Assembly: GCA_022826535.1 (NCBI GenBank)
Contig: JAJDUS010000060.1
Location: 1-40,349, forward strand
Reading direction: 5' to 3'
Source of the DNA: Prochlorococcaceae cyanobacterium jk18x1bzbins.87
GTDB taxonomy: Bacteria; Cyanobacteriota; Cyanobacteriia; PCC-6307; Cyanobiaceae
Length of the DNA: 40,349 nucleotides
Part shown: positions 16,179-24,784 of the stretch, in pieces
How the letters are laid out: every line of letters begins with the position of its first letter
How positions within the stretch are numbered: position 1 is the stretch's first letter
Notes under the pieces: generated by a model
Seen by the model: only the letters and a program-made list of their open reading frames with translations
What the model was told of the DNA's origin: nothing
The model's database searches: none
Program-made: the position numbers and the translations under genes

Positions 16179-19100
16179 TTAGGTAGATGGGTGAAAGCGC
16201 CAAGCTGACTGGCATTCCCCCAACACCCCCCCAATCCGCCTCGCTACACCAGCAAAGTGCAACACCTCCTCAGCCAGTAGGGGACGCCCCAACACCCCCT
16301 GCTCCCGATAGGAGAGCCATTTCTTGAGCACCTGGTACCCCCCCAGCTTGTAACGCCAGACGGGAAGCGGCACGTTGCGCCAGAAGGCATGGTCGTTCAG
16401 GTAGATGTCCAAGGTGGTTTGGCCAGTTAGGGGAAGTGTAGCATGGCCCCTTGCCATGGCGCTGCGCTCTTCTGGGGTGAGGGGCCGCTCCACCACCCGC
16501 CCCTGTCCAGGCATGACGGCATCGCCTTTGCCGGTGTGGCCCCATCCTGCCGTGACGGCAAAATCCCCACTGGCCATGTTGTGGCCATCGCGGGTGGCGG
16601 GCACAGCGATGACGGCCATCTCAGGGCGCAGGGGCGCTTTGGTGACGCCAGGGACGGGAGCCTCACAATCCAGCAAGGCCGCCAACTGACGACCACGGGC
16701 AGCGGAACGGGCCAACGCCGCAGCATTTTCAGCCGCGCCCTTGGGCCAACCGGGCAGGGGGATGCGGGGCCAGCCCATGCGCAGAGCGCCAGCATTGGCT
16801 GGCCGGTAAGCGGGATCATGGAGCACGGCAAGCACATGGTGGAATAGATCTTCCACGCTGGCGCCAAGGGCAGCGAGATAATTCTGGGCGGCGATTGAAA
16901 GGTTGGGACGGCAGGCTTGGCCATTGGGGTTGGTGATGTCGTCATCGCGAAGCCACATTGGAATACACGTGGCACTCCGATCCATCAAATCGATGCAGCC
17001 CATGCGTGAGATCACTTGCGGCGGCAACCACCCCCGGCGGGGCTTCTGCTGTGCAACTATCCACAGATTCCCCTTGAACACATGTGGCCAATAGTCAGCC
17101 CGTTTTTCATCCAGTAGTTTGGTCTCTGCTTCCCAGTAGAGGTAGCGGTTATCGAAGGGCCGATAGGCAAAGCGGACAAAACCAGCTTCGTTGAGACCAC
17201 CACGCTTCAGCAGTGTGTCTCGTACTGGGCGGGCATCAAACCGGGCTGTTTTTTGCATGACTTTTGGGTAACGCTGTGCAATCTCTTCATGGCTTAGGGT
17301 TGGGTTAAAGTAATCAGCCACCCGTGCCTGTAGCCGCTCCAGATCCACGTCAACAAGAAAACTGTCACGGCTAGTCTTGACACCTGGAAACGACTTCGGA
17401 AATAACTCAGGCAGCGAAGGCCATTCAAAATAGTCCCGACTAATCTCCGTTTGAATAAAGGGTAGGCCAAGCGGCAAAATCGGTTGGATTTCTTTGTAGG
17501 TGGTATCTGGCGCCGCTTCTGTCGTTTCCAGCAGTTCTTCTCGCTTGGTCTCTGGCTGGCCCCACAGTTGACGCAGTGCAATGGTATCAGTTGGCTTGTG
17601 CTGTTGCTTGCGCACCAGGGTGGCAATGGCTGTGCCCACCTGGATGCCTACGGATTCTCCATCCACTGTGAACACACTGCCATCGGGTTCTCCCTCTGGT
17701 GTTTTTCCACCTTTACGCACATCCCCATTCAGACAGTCAATCCGAACCGCATCAAACACCTCCAAAAACCGTTCCCGCATCCCCGTGAAGGATAAACCAT
17801 CCAACCAGGAATAATTGGAAATGAAGCAGATCACCCCCTGCCCGGTTTTCTCGGCAATGCGCCGTTCCGCCATCCGAAAGAAACGCACGTACAAATCATT
17901 GAGCCCTTGCCCTTCCGGGCGGCGTACCCGGCGGGTTTGGCGGTAGGCGTTGGAGAGGTCCCGCTCCTCCGCCACGGCCATGCCGGCAAAGCCGTTGTAG
18001 GGGGGATTGCCCAGGATCACCAGGATGGGTTGGGCTTGTTTCACTTGCTCGGCCCGGTCCCGCTCCTCCTCCAGTTCGGGGAAGGGTAACGGCTTGTTGG
18101 TGCGGGGTTCCCAGCCGGTGAGGGCGTTGGTGAGGAAGACGCCTGCCCGTTCCTTGCCGGTTTCCCCCAGGGGGGCGTCCAGCTCTTGCAGGGTGAGGCC
18201 CACTTGCAGATGGGCAATCACAAAGGGCGCCGGCATGATCTCGAAGCCAAACACCCGTCCCGTGGCGGCGGCTTTCACCCGCGCCCCTGCCAACGCTCCC
18301 AGGCCTTGGCCCGTCAGGTTGGCGGCGATGCGGCGCAACACCTCCGCCAGATAGGCGCCGGTGCCACAACAGGGGTCCAGCACCACCACGTTCTCGGCTG
18401 CCAGACCGTCCGGGATGTGCAGGTCCTGTTTCAGGGCGTTATCCACCTGGGCCACCATGGACCGCACCACCGCCGTGGGGGTGTACCACACACCCAACTC
18501 TTTCCGCAGGGCCGGATCAAAGGCTTCCAGGAAGGGTTCATAGAAGTAGGGCACCGCCTCGCCGGTGTTGAAGCGGGAGAAGAAGGCGCCCCGGTCCACC
18601 CGGGCCAGGGCCGCGGCGGTCCAGTCCAACACCTCCACCAGGTCCAGGGGTTGGAGCCGACCCGGCTGGGCCAGTTGTTGGAACAGGGCCGCCAACACCG
18701 GCGAGCGCAGATGCCACACCGCCGTGCGCCAGTCGAAACGATCTTCTGCAGTTCCCCCTTGCCGACCCCATAACACCCAGGCGGAAAAGATGCCGTAGAA
18801 GAGGGTTTGCACCAGGGTGGAGCGGAAGAAGCGGACGCCTTTTTCCCCGTCAAAACGCACCCCCAGGGCCTCCTCCAAGGCGGAGCGCACCGCCGCCAAC
18901 TGGGGGGCGTCCCCCGCCGTTTCCACCCGGGCCAGGCCGTCCCGGGCATAGGAGGCCAACAGCCAGGCCAGATCTTTCGGTTCCGCCAGGGCGGCGCGGT
19001 GGCACAGGGCACGGGCCAGATATTCCCCCAGCCCGGCGCCGGCGGTGCGGGCAAAGGCCTGTGGTGTGTCCAGGCCGTGCCAGAGGGCCTCGGCGCTCGC

Positions 19101-19547
19101 CGCCAACTGGAAACTTTCCAGCTTGCCGGGGCGGCCTGCGCTGTCCTCCCCCACCAACACAAAGTGGCGCAGATTGGTGACCAACACCAGCCGGTAACGC
19201 TCCCAATAGCGGCTCACCTGGTCGCTGGTTGCCGTGAGCCATGCATCATCATTGGCCCTTTTCACCTCCACCACCCCCCGCTCCGGGATTTGACCCTCCC
19301 GTGGCGCCCCTCTTTGCAGTTGCCTGGCCCCATAGAGGCCAAAATCAGGATGGCCCGCCCCCTGATTGGCCAGCTCCCCCACACAGAACACCTTGGGCCT
19401 GAGGGTCGCCCCCACCCCATTGAGGAGGGTGGCCAGGGGACCGTAGCTGGAGCGCTCCCCCATGGCGCCACCGGAAGCGTACACCTGCTGGAGCTCGGCG
19501 CAATAGGCGGCCACCGCCGTGGCCAATTTGTCGCTGGTGGCCGTCAT
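16179..19547 (-). CDS. Single-chain type IIG-like restriction-modification enzyme (nuclease-MTase-specificity)
   Basis: I start at ATG 19547 (MTATSDKLATAVAAYC), although the frame is open about 30 codons upstream; the product is 1122 residues. Near the N-terminus PDFGLY (67-72) followed by VVEVK (E94, K96) forms a PD-(D/E)XK nuclease core. A helical linker leads to the N6-adenine methyltransferase with motif I DPCCGTG at 391-397 and motif IV NPPY at 514-517. The C-terminal part contains FAYRPFDNRYLYW, typical of the type ISP C-terminal specificity domain. No helicase domain lies between nuclease and methyltransferase, so it is type IIG-like rather than type ISP. It looks intact and has normal GC. 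It probably cuts and modifies DNA on its own. Confidence 0.85.
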   Translation of the reverse strand: MTATSDKLATAVAAYCAELQQVYASGGAMGERSSYGPLATLLNGVGATLRPKVFCVGELANQGAGHPDFGLYGARQLQRGAPREGQIPERGVVEVKRANDDAWLTATSDQVSRYWERYRLVLVTNLRHFVLVGEDSAGRPGKLESFQLAASAEALWHGLDTPQAFARTAGAGLGEYLARALCHRAALAEPKDLAWLLASYARDGLARVETAGDAPQLAAVRSALEEALGVRFDGEKGVRFFRSTLVQTLFYGIFSAWVLWGRQGGTAEDRFDWRTAVWHLRSPVLAALFQQLAQPGRLQPLDLVEVLDWTAAALARVDRGAFFSRFNTGEAVPYFYEPFLEAFDPALRKELGVWYTPTAVVRSMVAQVDNALKQDLHIPDGLAAENVVVLDPCCGTGAYLAEVLRRIAANLTGQGLGALAGARVKAAATGRVFGFEIMPAPFVIAHLQVGLTLQELDAPLGETGKERAGVFLTNALTGWEPRTNKPLPFPELEEERDRAEQVKQAQPILVILGNPPYNGFAGMAVAEERDLSNAYRQTRRVRRPEGQGLNDLYVRFFRMAERRIAEKTGQGVICFISNYSWLDGLSFTGMRERFLEVFDAVRIDCLNGDVRKGGKTPEGEPDGSVFTVDGESVGIQVGTAIATLVRKQQHKPTDTIALRQLWGQPETKREELLETTEAAPDTTYKEIQPILPLGLPFIQTEISRDYFEWPSLPELFPKSFPGVKTSRDSFLVDVDLERLQARVADYFNPTLSHEEIAQRYPKVMQKTARFDARPVRDTLLKRGGLNEAGFVRFAYRPFDNRYLYWEAETKLLDEKRADYWPHVFKGNLWIVAQQKPRRGWLPPQVISRMGCIDLMDRSATCIPMWLRDDDITNPNGQACRPNLSIAAQNYLAALGASVEDLFHHVLAVLHDPAYRPANAGALRMGWPRIPLPGWPKGAAENAAALARSAARGRQLAALLDCEAPVPGVTKAPLRPEMAVIAVPATRDGHNMASGDFAVTAGWGHTGKGDAVMPGQGRVVERPLTPEERSAMARGHATLPLTGQTTLDIYLNDHAFWRNVPLPVWRYKLGGYQVLKKWLSYREQGVLGRPLLAEEVLHFAGVARRIGGVLGECQSAWRFHPST

Positions 19548-20050
19548 GGGCTGGGGTGGGGGCCAGCTTGAGGCTACCCTGGTTGAGCCAGGGACGCAGA
19601 CCCTGTCTTGAGGATTTACATGGAGCGAAGCTGAGCCCACTCCGGCATACAGCCAGACACGATTCCGGGATGATGGGCAGCAGGGAGTTCTGCCCAGAAC
19701 CTGGTGGCTTGATGATAGTCACTTATGCCAGTTTAATTTCTGGCACAGATAATGTTGATAACCTGGAGTTGATGCCTTGAAGAACATTAGCGTTAAGTTG
19801 CTTTGAGTTCATTGGACCAATTTAGCTTGTGGCACACTCTACACACATTCCATGGGCATAGAGTGTGTGACTTCTATGAACATGCCATGTTCTGCCTATG
19901 CACGTGTTACGTCGCGCCATTTCTGCCACGCCTTTATCGACCCTTGACTACGCTTGCAACTTTTCCTTAGGGGCTGAAAATTTTAATTCTTAAATAAGGT
20001 GAAGATTTACTTCAAACGGTAACTTTACCATCATTATCTTTCTAGTCACC
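19548..20050. other. Intergenic region with a hairpin, no gene seen
   Basis: Between the type IIG start (minus) and the small RHH-like gene (plus) there is no supported coding frame. The right 300 bases are AT-rich and would hold the divergent promoters. It contains the perfect 9-bp inverted repeat listed separately. Confidence 0.5.
19833..19867. promoter_or_regulatory. 9-bp perfect inverted repeat
   Basis: CACACTCTA at 19833-19841 is mirrored by TAGAGTGTG at 19859-19867, with 17 bases between. There is no T-run, so it is more likely an operator or RNA hairpin than a terminator. It lies about 180 bases before the small RHH-like gene, a possible autoregulator. Confidence 0.4.
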
Positions 20051-20281
20051 ATGCCCTTACTTCCAAGCCCCACAAACCAGCAGTATACGCTGGTGATGAA
20101 CCCTGAAATGGATCATGACATAGAGCAGCTTGAGAGACGGTTGGGAAAAGACCGCTCAGAAGTATTTCTTTCTGCTCTACGCCTTTATGCTACAGTAAAA
20201 GAACAGCAACTCCAGTATAGCTCTTGTGTGATTCTCCAAGACCCTAGCGGCAAAAATAAAAAAGTGATTCCTGATGTCTGA
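20051..20281 (+). CDS. Small ribbon-helix-helix-like protein (76 aa)
   Basis: The product is 76 residues with ATG at 20051. Residues 11-20 could form a short beta strand (QYTLVMNPEM) and residues 21-52 two helices containing RSEVFLSALRLYATVKEQQ, the arrangement seen in CopG-type ribbon-helix-helix DNA-binding proteins such as antitoxins. The gene is AT-rich, stands alone, and no toxin follows within 180 bases. No clear Shine-Dalgarno is present. RHH assignment is tentative. Confidence 0.55.
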   Translation: MPLLPSPTNQQYTLVMNPEMDHDIEQLERRLGKDRSEVFLSALRLYATVKEQQLQYSSCVILQDPSGKNKKVIPDV

Positions 20282-20464
20282 ATAATATCTGAATCCGATC
20301 AATCATCATGGAACTTGTCGGTGTTCAAGACCGTCTGCGAAGAAGATCGGAAGTATCGCGACCAATCTCATAACTATCGTAAGGATTGGGCACTCTGCTT
20401 TAGCTGTAATGACCATGGTCGTTGCCATTAGACATCAAGGAGAATTGCGAACTGTAGCGTTAAG

Positions 20465-21028
20465 TTAGTCAAAACCAGGCGCAGGCTCAAAGCCGTCACC
20501 ATGCCCGAAATCAATCACCCATTTGCCCGACGGGATGTCATAGGCAAGATACCGCTTCTTGTCGGTATAGTCTATTTTGATCCGAGACACGACGTTTTCC
20601 TCCCCCTTCAATAGGGCTGCCGCGCAGTGGTAATCTGCCAGACCCGTAAAATCATCCCAGGCAAAATAGTACACGAGGGGATCGATTACCATACCCGTGC
20701 GATGCTTGGTGACCTCAATACGCACTTCGTAGTACTTTTTGACTACTTCATGGAATTTCCTAAATTCAGGGAAAAGCCATAAGCATTCACTTTTGAGGGA
20801 TCTGGCACCAGCTCGCCGGGCAGGGGTCCAATCAGGGGTTCTTTCAGTTGAAACAACCACAAGCAAAAAAACGACAAACGCGGCTAAAGCCACTAGCTGT
20901 GATTGCTTAGGGAACCTCTGAATAAGTCTCCTTAGGGTCTGATGAGCTTTTGGGGAGCCCTGTGGAGGCAGGGGAAGTGAGAGTCTGTTGGTGGATGACT
21001 CCGACTTGTTCAGAGGTGCCTTAGTCAT
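20465..21028 (-). CDS. Membrane-anchored protein with an N-terminal extension made by a MITE
   Basis: Reading from ATG 21028 gives 187 residues: MTK, then about 38 residues encoded by the MITE at 20911-21020, then QSQLVALAAFVVFLLVVVS, a single transmembrane anchor, and an outer or periplasmic-like domain of about 130 residues of unknown family. Excising the element plus one target copy (114 bases) gives an ancestral start MTKQSQLVALAAF, an ordinary N-terminal anchor. The insertion is exactly 38 codons and has no stop, so the gene is still open. The frame also extends upstream to 21070. Function unknown. Confidence 0.65.
   Translation of the reverse strand: MTKAPLNKSESSTNRLSLPLPPQGSPKAHQTLRRLIQRFPKQSQLVALAAFVVFLLVVVSTERTPDWTPARRAGARSLKSECLWLFPEFRKFHEVVKKYYEVRIEVTKHRTGMVIDPLVYYFAWDDFTGLADYHCAAALLKGEENVVSRIKIDYTDKKRYLAYDIPSGKWVIDFGHGDGFEPAPGFD
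20911..21020. mobile_element. 110-bp MITE, copy A, TTAG target duplication
   Basis: The ends are GGAACCTCTGAATAAGTC (20911-20928) and the complement of GGCACCTCTGAACAAGTC (21003-21020). TTAG flanks both sides (20907-20910 and 21021-21024), matching the YTAR target of IS5-group elements. Copy B at 38486-38594 shares the ends and much of the interior. No coding capacity of its own for transposition. Confidence 0.88.
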
Positions 21029-21093
21029 AGGATTAATGCAATGGAACACCCTCATTCTACACTCCCGCAAAACCCCCGTGGATTACTGGCACT

Positions 21094-21115
21094 AAAAAAC
21101 CGCCCCGAAGGGCGG
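21094..21115 (-). terminator. Rho-independent terminator with UUCG loop
   Basis: On the minus strand CCGCCC-TTCG-GGGCGG (21115-21100) is followed directly by six T (21099-21094). It is a textbook intrinsic terminator and lies ten bases after a minus-strand TAG at 21126, so something on that strand is, or was, expressed. Confidence 0.85.
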
Positions 21116-21125
21116 CTAAGTGCTG

Positions 21126-21242
21126 CTACTCTTTCACGGCGTTCTCCACGATCTTGGCCCAGCGCGCAAAGACCCATGGGATGGCCCATCCTGGGTCTGA
21201 AACACCAGAAATGTCCAGAACCAGTATCGGCAAAAATGCCAA
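21126..21242 (-). CDS. Possible tiny protein or gene remnant in front of the terminator (about 38 aa)
   Basis: The reading frame that ends at TAG 21126, ten bases before the terminator, encodes a hydrophobic and amphipathic end reading FLPILVLDISGVSDPG and then WAIPWVFARWAKIVENAVKE. TTG at 21242 or 21233 could serve as start, with AAAGGAG just upstream. The frame stays open far upstream but there it is antisense to another gene. Either this is a real small protein or the 3' end of a gene whose front was replaced. I do not recognise it. Confidence 0.4.
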   Translation of the reverse strand: MAFLPILVLDISGVSDPGWAIPWVFARWAKIVENAVKE

Positions 21243-21290
21243 TATCTCCTTTGTATTGCCGTAGTCTGCCCCCCAGCCAATACCACAGCC

Positions 21291-22562
21291 ATGGCGTTGC
21301 CCAACCTCTGGAGGCCCTACAACCTGCAATCTCCCCCTACTGCCTACTGCCAAGCCACCCTTCACCAGGGCTCCAAGGTGACGCCAACCAGCCTGTTTGT
21401 GGGGCGGGAGCAGGAGCGGCAGCAGTTGTTGTCCACCATCGGCGGCAGCCGCAGCTCCGGACAGGCCGTTGCCGGTCGCCCTGGCCTCGGTAAAACCACA
21501 CTGGTTCAGGCCGTCAAAGCCGATGCCTTGGCGGCGGGCTACTGGGTGGCGGATGAGCTGATCTCCATCACCGCAGAGAGTAGCAGTGAGGTGCTGCTGG
21601 GGCAGTGACTTGCCGGTGCCTACGATGCCGTCCTGGCTTGCAACCCCGACGCTACAGGCCCGGTGGTGGAGGCGGCACAACAGTTGGTGCGCAGTTTCCG
21701 ACTCCAGGGCGGGGGCGCCCATCTGTCGGTGGCAGGTTTTGGCGGTGGCGCCAGCCGCTCGGCAGTGATCTCCAACCCTCCCAGCGCACTGATACTGGAT
21801 GGCCCCCGTCTGCTCCGGGATCTGCTCAATGATGCTTTAACGAAGGGATCCCAAGGGGTGCTCCTCCATCTGAACAACCTCGAAAACCTCACCGAGGCGG
21901 CCACAGAGCGGGCAGCGGATGTGCTGAGGAGCATCCGGGATCAGGCGTTACTGCTGGATGGGCTGCACTTGGTTGTGGTGGGCACCACCGATGCCGTGGG
22001 CACCGTGGTGCAGCGCCATACCCAGATTCGCTCGGTGTTTAGTCACCCTGTTGTGCTGGACCCGTTGCCGTTGCCCGACATGTACAAACTCCTGGATCGC
22101 CGCTATCAGGCCCTCCAACTGGACCCCACCCGGCCATGGCGGGCACCCATCACGGATGCCGTGGTGGAACAGTTATATGGCGTTTTCCGTGGAGACCTGC
22201 GGGGCCTGTTGAAAAGCCTGGAGGATGGAATGCAAGCCTTGCTGGGGCTTGCCGCCATGGGTGATGCGGCCATGCCCATCAGCCTGGATGATCTGCTGCC
22301 AGTGCTCAAGCGGCGAAACCAGTTGGAGTTGCAGAGGCGGTTAGGGGCCACATATTGGGAGCGTGTCCTGTGTTGGGCCGCGACAGATCCAGCCGCAACA
22401 CAAACCCAGGCTGAACTGGCAATGCTTTGGCGCATCCAACAACCGTCAGTCTCCCAAACATTGCAACAACTCACTGTCGCCAGGGCCGTGGAAGCCTTGC
22501 CGCGGTGCGGTCGAGAACCCATCCAATACCTGCTCACAGGGACAACAAGACTGGCAACTTGA
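21291..22562 (+). pseudogene. AAA ATPase gene broken by one TGA
   Basis: One frame runs from ATG 21291 to the stop at 22560 with a single interruption, TGA at 21606-21608. Across it the sequence reads EVLLGQ-stop-LAGAYDAVLACNPDATG, clearly one protein of about 423 codons. Walker A is GRPGLGKTT at residues 63-71. The middle holds VLLHLNNLENL in Walker B position and VVVGTTDA resembling sensor 1. A winged-helix-like end (QTQAELAMLWRIQQPSVSQTLQQL) suggests an ORC/STAND-type AAA ATPase with DNA-binding tail. If the TGA is real the gene is dead unless translation restarts downstream. Confidence 0.82.
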
Positions 22563-22606
22563 TCGGGGGGTGCTTCAGGGTCGGGACACAGGGCGCCAGC
22601 GTTGCA

Positions 22607-24403
22607 TCAAGCTGTGCCACCGGGCTGGGCCGCCTCGGCCACCGCGGCAATGGCATCCAACTTGGTGGTCACTTCCGGGTCAATGTCTTCCGGTGAGGGA
22701 ATAGAGGCCACCAGTTTATACAGGTCTTTCTTGCTCATTTCATTATGCATTCCTAGTCTGTGTGAATAGGCCTTAAAGATAGGCACAAGCACATCGTCAC
22801 TGGCTTTGGTCTTGGCGTCCCAGGGTGAACCCTTACCAAGGGAGCGGAGGGCATTGGTGATTTCCTCAATCGCTTCGTTCATGGCATTGCGTTGTGTCTC
22901 TGCCTGAATGGTAAGCTGTTGAAGTTTTGCTTGGCTCCCGGCTGTAGGACTCACATGGGACTGAAGGATTTCCTGGGTACAGAAATAATTTTCAATTTCA
23001 TTTCTTTGCCACATGAGAACCTGTAAGGTTCCCTGGGGAGACTCTCCGTTGTCATGCTGCAGAAGATGACTGTCCTCTTCAAGGTAGTCAAAGAGAGCCA
23101 AGCCTCTGAGGGAAGGACTGGCTTCCCGGAGACCATAGTAATGGCGCCGCGCTTCCTTCACTGTATTGCCCACATACTTGACAAAAGGCTTGGCAAGAGC
23201 CTCCTGGGCAGCGGTGTGTTCCAGTTTCTCGGCAAAGGCCTTGAGAATGAGGAAATCCGTTGAACCTTCCAGATACAAAATCCAGCCGGTTTGCTCCGCC
23301 TGGTAGTAGTCCTCAAAACCCAGAAATGTCAGCGCTTTGAGAACTTCGCTTTTTTTCCCCTGGGCCAAGGCGTGGGGATGGCCAACACAGGCAATAATCT
23401 GATCCTGCCCTGTGGCCGCTTCATTCAATAACACCTCTGAATGGCTGGCAATCATAATTTGACTATTGCTTTTCTCAGCGAGCTCCTTAATGCATGTGTA
23501 GATCTGCCGCTGGCGAAGAATCTCCAGATGGGCATCCGGCTCATCCAAAAGCACCACTGCCCCAGGATTGGAATACATATAGACCAGGATCAGCAGAGTT
23601 TGTTGTAGACCTCTTCCGCTGGAGGAGAGATCCAGTTCCAAGGCTTTCCCCTTCTTGCGAGAATGCTTCTGCTGGTATTTCATGGTGATCTCACCTCTTT
23701 CCTCCAGATAACGAGGCGCATTGAGCTGCACCCCAAAAAGCGTGTCAATCTGGTGTGTCAATTCAGCCCATTCCTTGGATTGTTTCTGATTCACAATATA
23801 ACAAAGATTCCGCAACACCTCGGCGGTGCGGCCTTCACCGATGCGCACATTGAGGGCACCTGGATCCAGACGGGTCTCAATGGCGGCCAGGCCAGACATG
23901 GGCGGCAAGAAGGCCACCTTCACCCCAGCGGCCTGCTCAGGAACCGGCATCCGCTCCTGGGGGGCATCACTCCGTCGCAGGGGACGGCAGTAAAACGATT
24001 CCGGGTTGGCATAGTCGAATTCCAAACCACACTCCCAGGGGCCTTGGTGATCCACGCCACTGACAATCAACTCAATGCGAATGTTTTTGGTCTCCTGTTT
24101 GTCGTCTTCGCTGCGACTGGTGAAACGGGTTTGCAGATCTCGCCAGAGGAGGTTGGCTTGGGGATGGGGAATGGTGAGCAGGTCTTGACGGTTGATGGTC
24201 ACCCCAGGTCGTTTGCGGGCCTGGCTCTGGCGCTCTGATCGCTTCTCCTGCCAGCGTTGTAGACCAATGGTCCACAGGGCCAGCGCTTGCAGGAGGGTGG
24301 TTTTGCCGGAGTTGTTGGGGCCAATGAGCACCACGGGGTTCCCCAGGTCAATCTCCACATCCTCAAAGCACTTGAAGTTACGAGCTCTCAGCTTGGTGAG
24401 CAT
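22607..24403 (-). CDS. OLD-family ATPase with TOPRIM nuclease domain
   Basis: The product is 598 residues from ATG 24403. Walker A is GPNNSGKTT at residues 28-36, the ABC signature SSSGRG at about 260-264, Walker B VLLDEPDAHL at 284-293 and the H-loop ASHSE at 319-323. The TOPRIM domain starts with LYLEGSTD (E379) and includes LALFDYLEEDS. This is the layout of OLD/GajA-like proteins that combine ATPase and nuclease. No UvrD-like partner adjoins it, so it is a single-gene (class 1-like) OLD. A copy of its first 13 codons recurs at 26532-26570, beyond the type II R-M genes. It looks intact. Confidence 0.88.
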   Translation of the reverse strand: MLTKLRARNFKCFEDVEIDLGNPVVLIGPNNSGKTTLLQALALWTIGLQRWQEKRSERQSQARKRPGVTINRQDLLTIPHPQANLLWRDLQTRFTSRSEDDKQETKNIRIELIVSGVDHQGPWECGLEFDYANPESFYCRPLRRSDAPQERMPVPEQAAGVKVAFLPPMSGLAAIETRLDPGALNVRIGEGRTAEVLRNLCYIVNQKQSKEWAELTHQIDTLFGVQLNAPRYLEERGEITMKYQQKHSRKKGKALELDLSSSGRGLQQTLLILVYMYSNPGAVVLLDEPDAHLEILRQRQIYTCIKELAEKSNSQIMIASHSEVLLNEAATGQDQIIACVGHPHALAQGKKSEVLKALTFLGFEDYYQAEQTGWILYLEGSTDFLILKAFAEKLEHTAAQEALAKPFVKYVGNTVKEARRHYYGLREASPSLRGLALFDYLEEDSHLLQHDNGESPQGTLQVLMWQRNEIENYFCTQEILQSHVSPTAGSQAKLQQLTIQAETQRNAMNEAIEEITNALRSLGKGSPWDAKTKASDDVLVPIFKAYSHRLGMHNEMSKKDLYKLVASIPSPEDIDPEVTTKLDAIAAVAEAAQPGGTA

Positions 24404-24405
24404 GG
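24365..24405. repeat. 41-bp direct repeat, copy 1 (5' end of the OLD gene)
   Basis: This stretch equals 26532-26572 in 39 of 41 positions, same orientation. It covers the start codon and codons 2-13 of the OLD gene. The type II methyltransferase and endonuclease lie between the two copies. Confidence 0.9.
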
Positions 24406-24466
24406 CAACAGGCCTCCCTTTAGCCCGGAGTTTGGCTTACACTAGGGCCGTGGAACGCCTAGAGCC

Positions 24467-24622
24467 ATGGCGTTGCTCCACCAACCCGGCGCCCAGTTCC
24501 GTCACCAGCATCTGCTGCGTCAGCGCCTGGAGGGATTACTGCAGGAGGGCAGGATCACAGATGAGGCAGTGGCGTCCCTTTTGGCGGGGTCGGAGGACAT
24601 CTCAGCAGATATCAGGGCCTGA
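24467..24622 (+). CDS. Possible small protein (51 aa)
   Basis: ATG 24467 to TGA 24620 encodes 51 residues with a predicted helical stretch (LLRQRLEGLLQEGRITDEAVASLLAG). It lies divergently upstream of the OLD gene and ahead of the methyltransferase. Codon use is like that of local genes. No family recognised; it could be a small regulator of the R-M module or chance. Confidence 0.4.
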   Translation: MALLHQPGAQFRHQHLLRQRLEGLLQEGRITDEAVASLLAGSEDISADIRA

Positions 24623-24784
24623 TCAACCTTCCTTTCTAAGGTGTTGGCTGCTGAGGGTAATGCCGGTCTGCTGAGCAATCACCTGCAGAGACTGACTGGG
24701 TGGGTCCTGCTGGAGAGTTGGTCACGGCTGTAATACATAGGTTCTAAAGTGTTTAAGTTGACTTGCCGACACAGAAAAACGACC

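Noticed and set aside
16179-19547. Calling the large methyltransferase a BREX PglX or DISARM protein
   Set aside because: No BREX or DISARM partner genes adjoin, and the N-terminal PDFGLY...VVEVK nuclease core plus ISP-like C-terminus favour a stand-alone type IIG-like enzyme.
18186-19571. Long plus-strand frames (195 and 254 codons) across the type IIG gene
   Set aside because: They are antisense to a gene with clear catalytic motifs and show only low-complexity, Arg/Gly/Gln-rich translations.
21126-21722. 198-codon minus-strand frame taken as a whole gene
   Set aside because: Its upper two-thirds are antisense to the AAA ATPase with shadow-like composition; only the last part before the terminator may be real and is listed separately.
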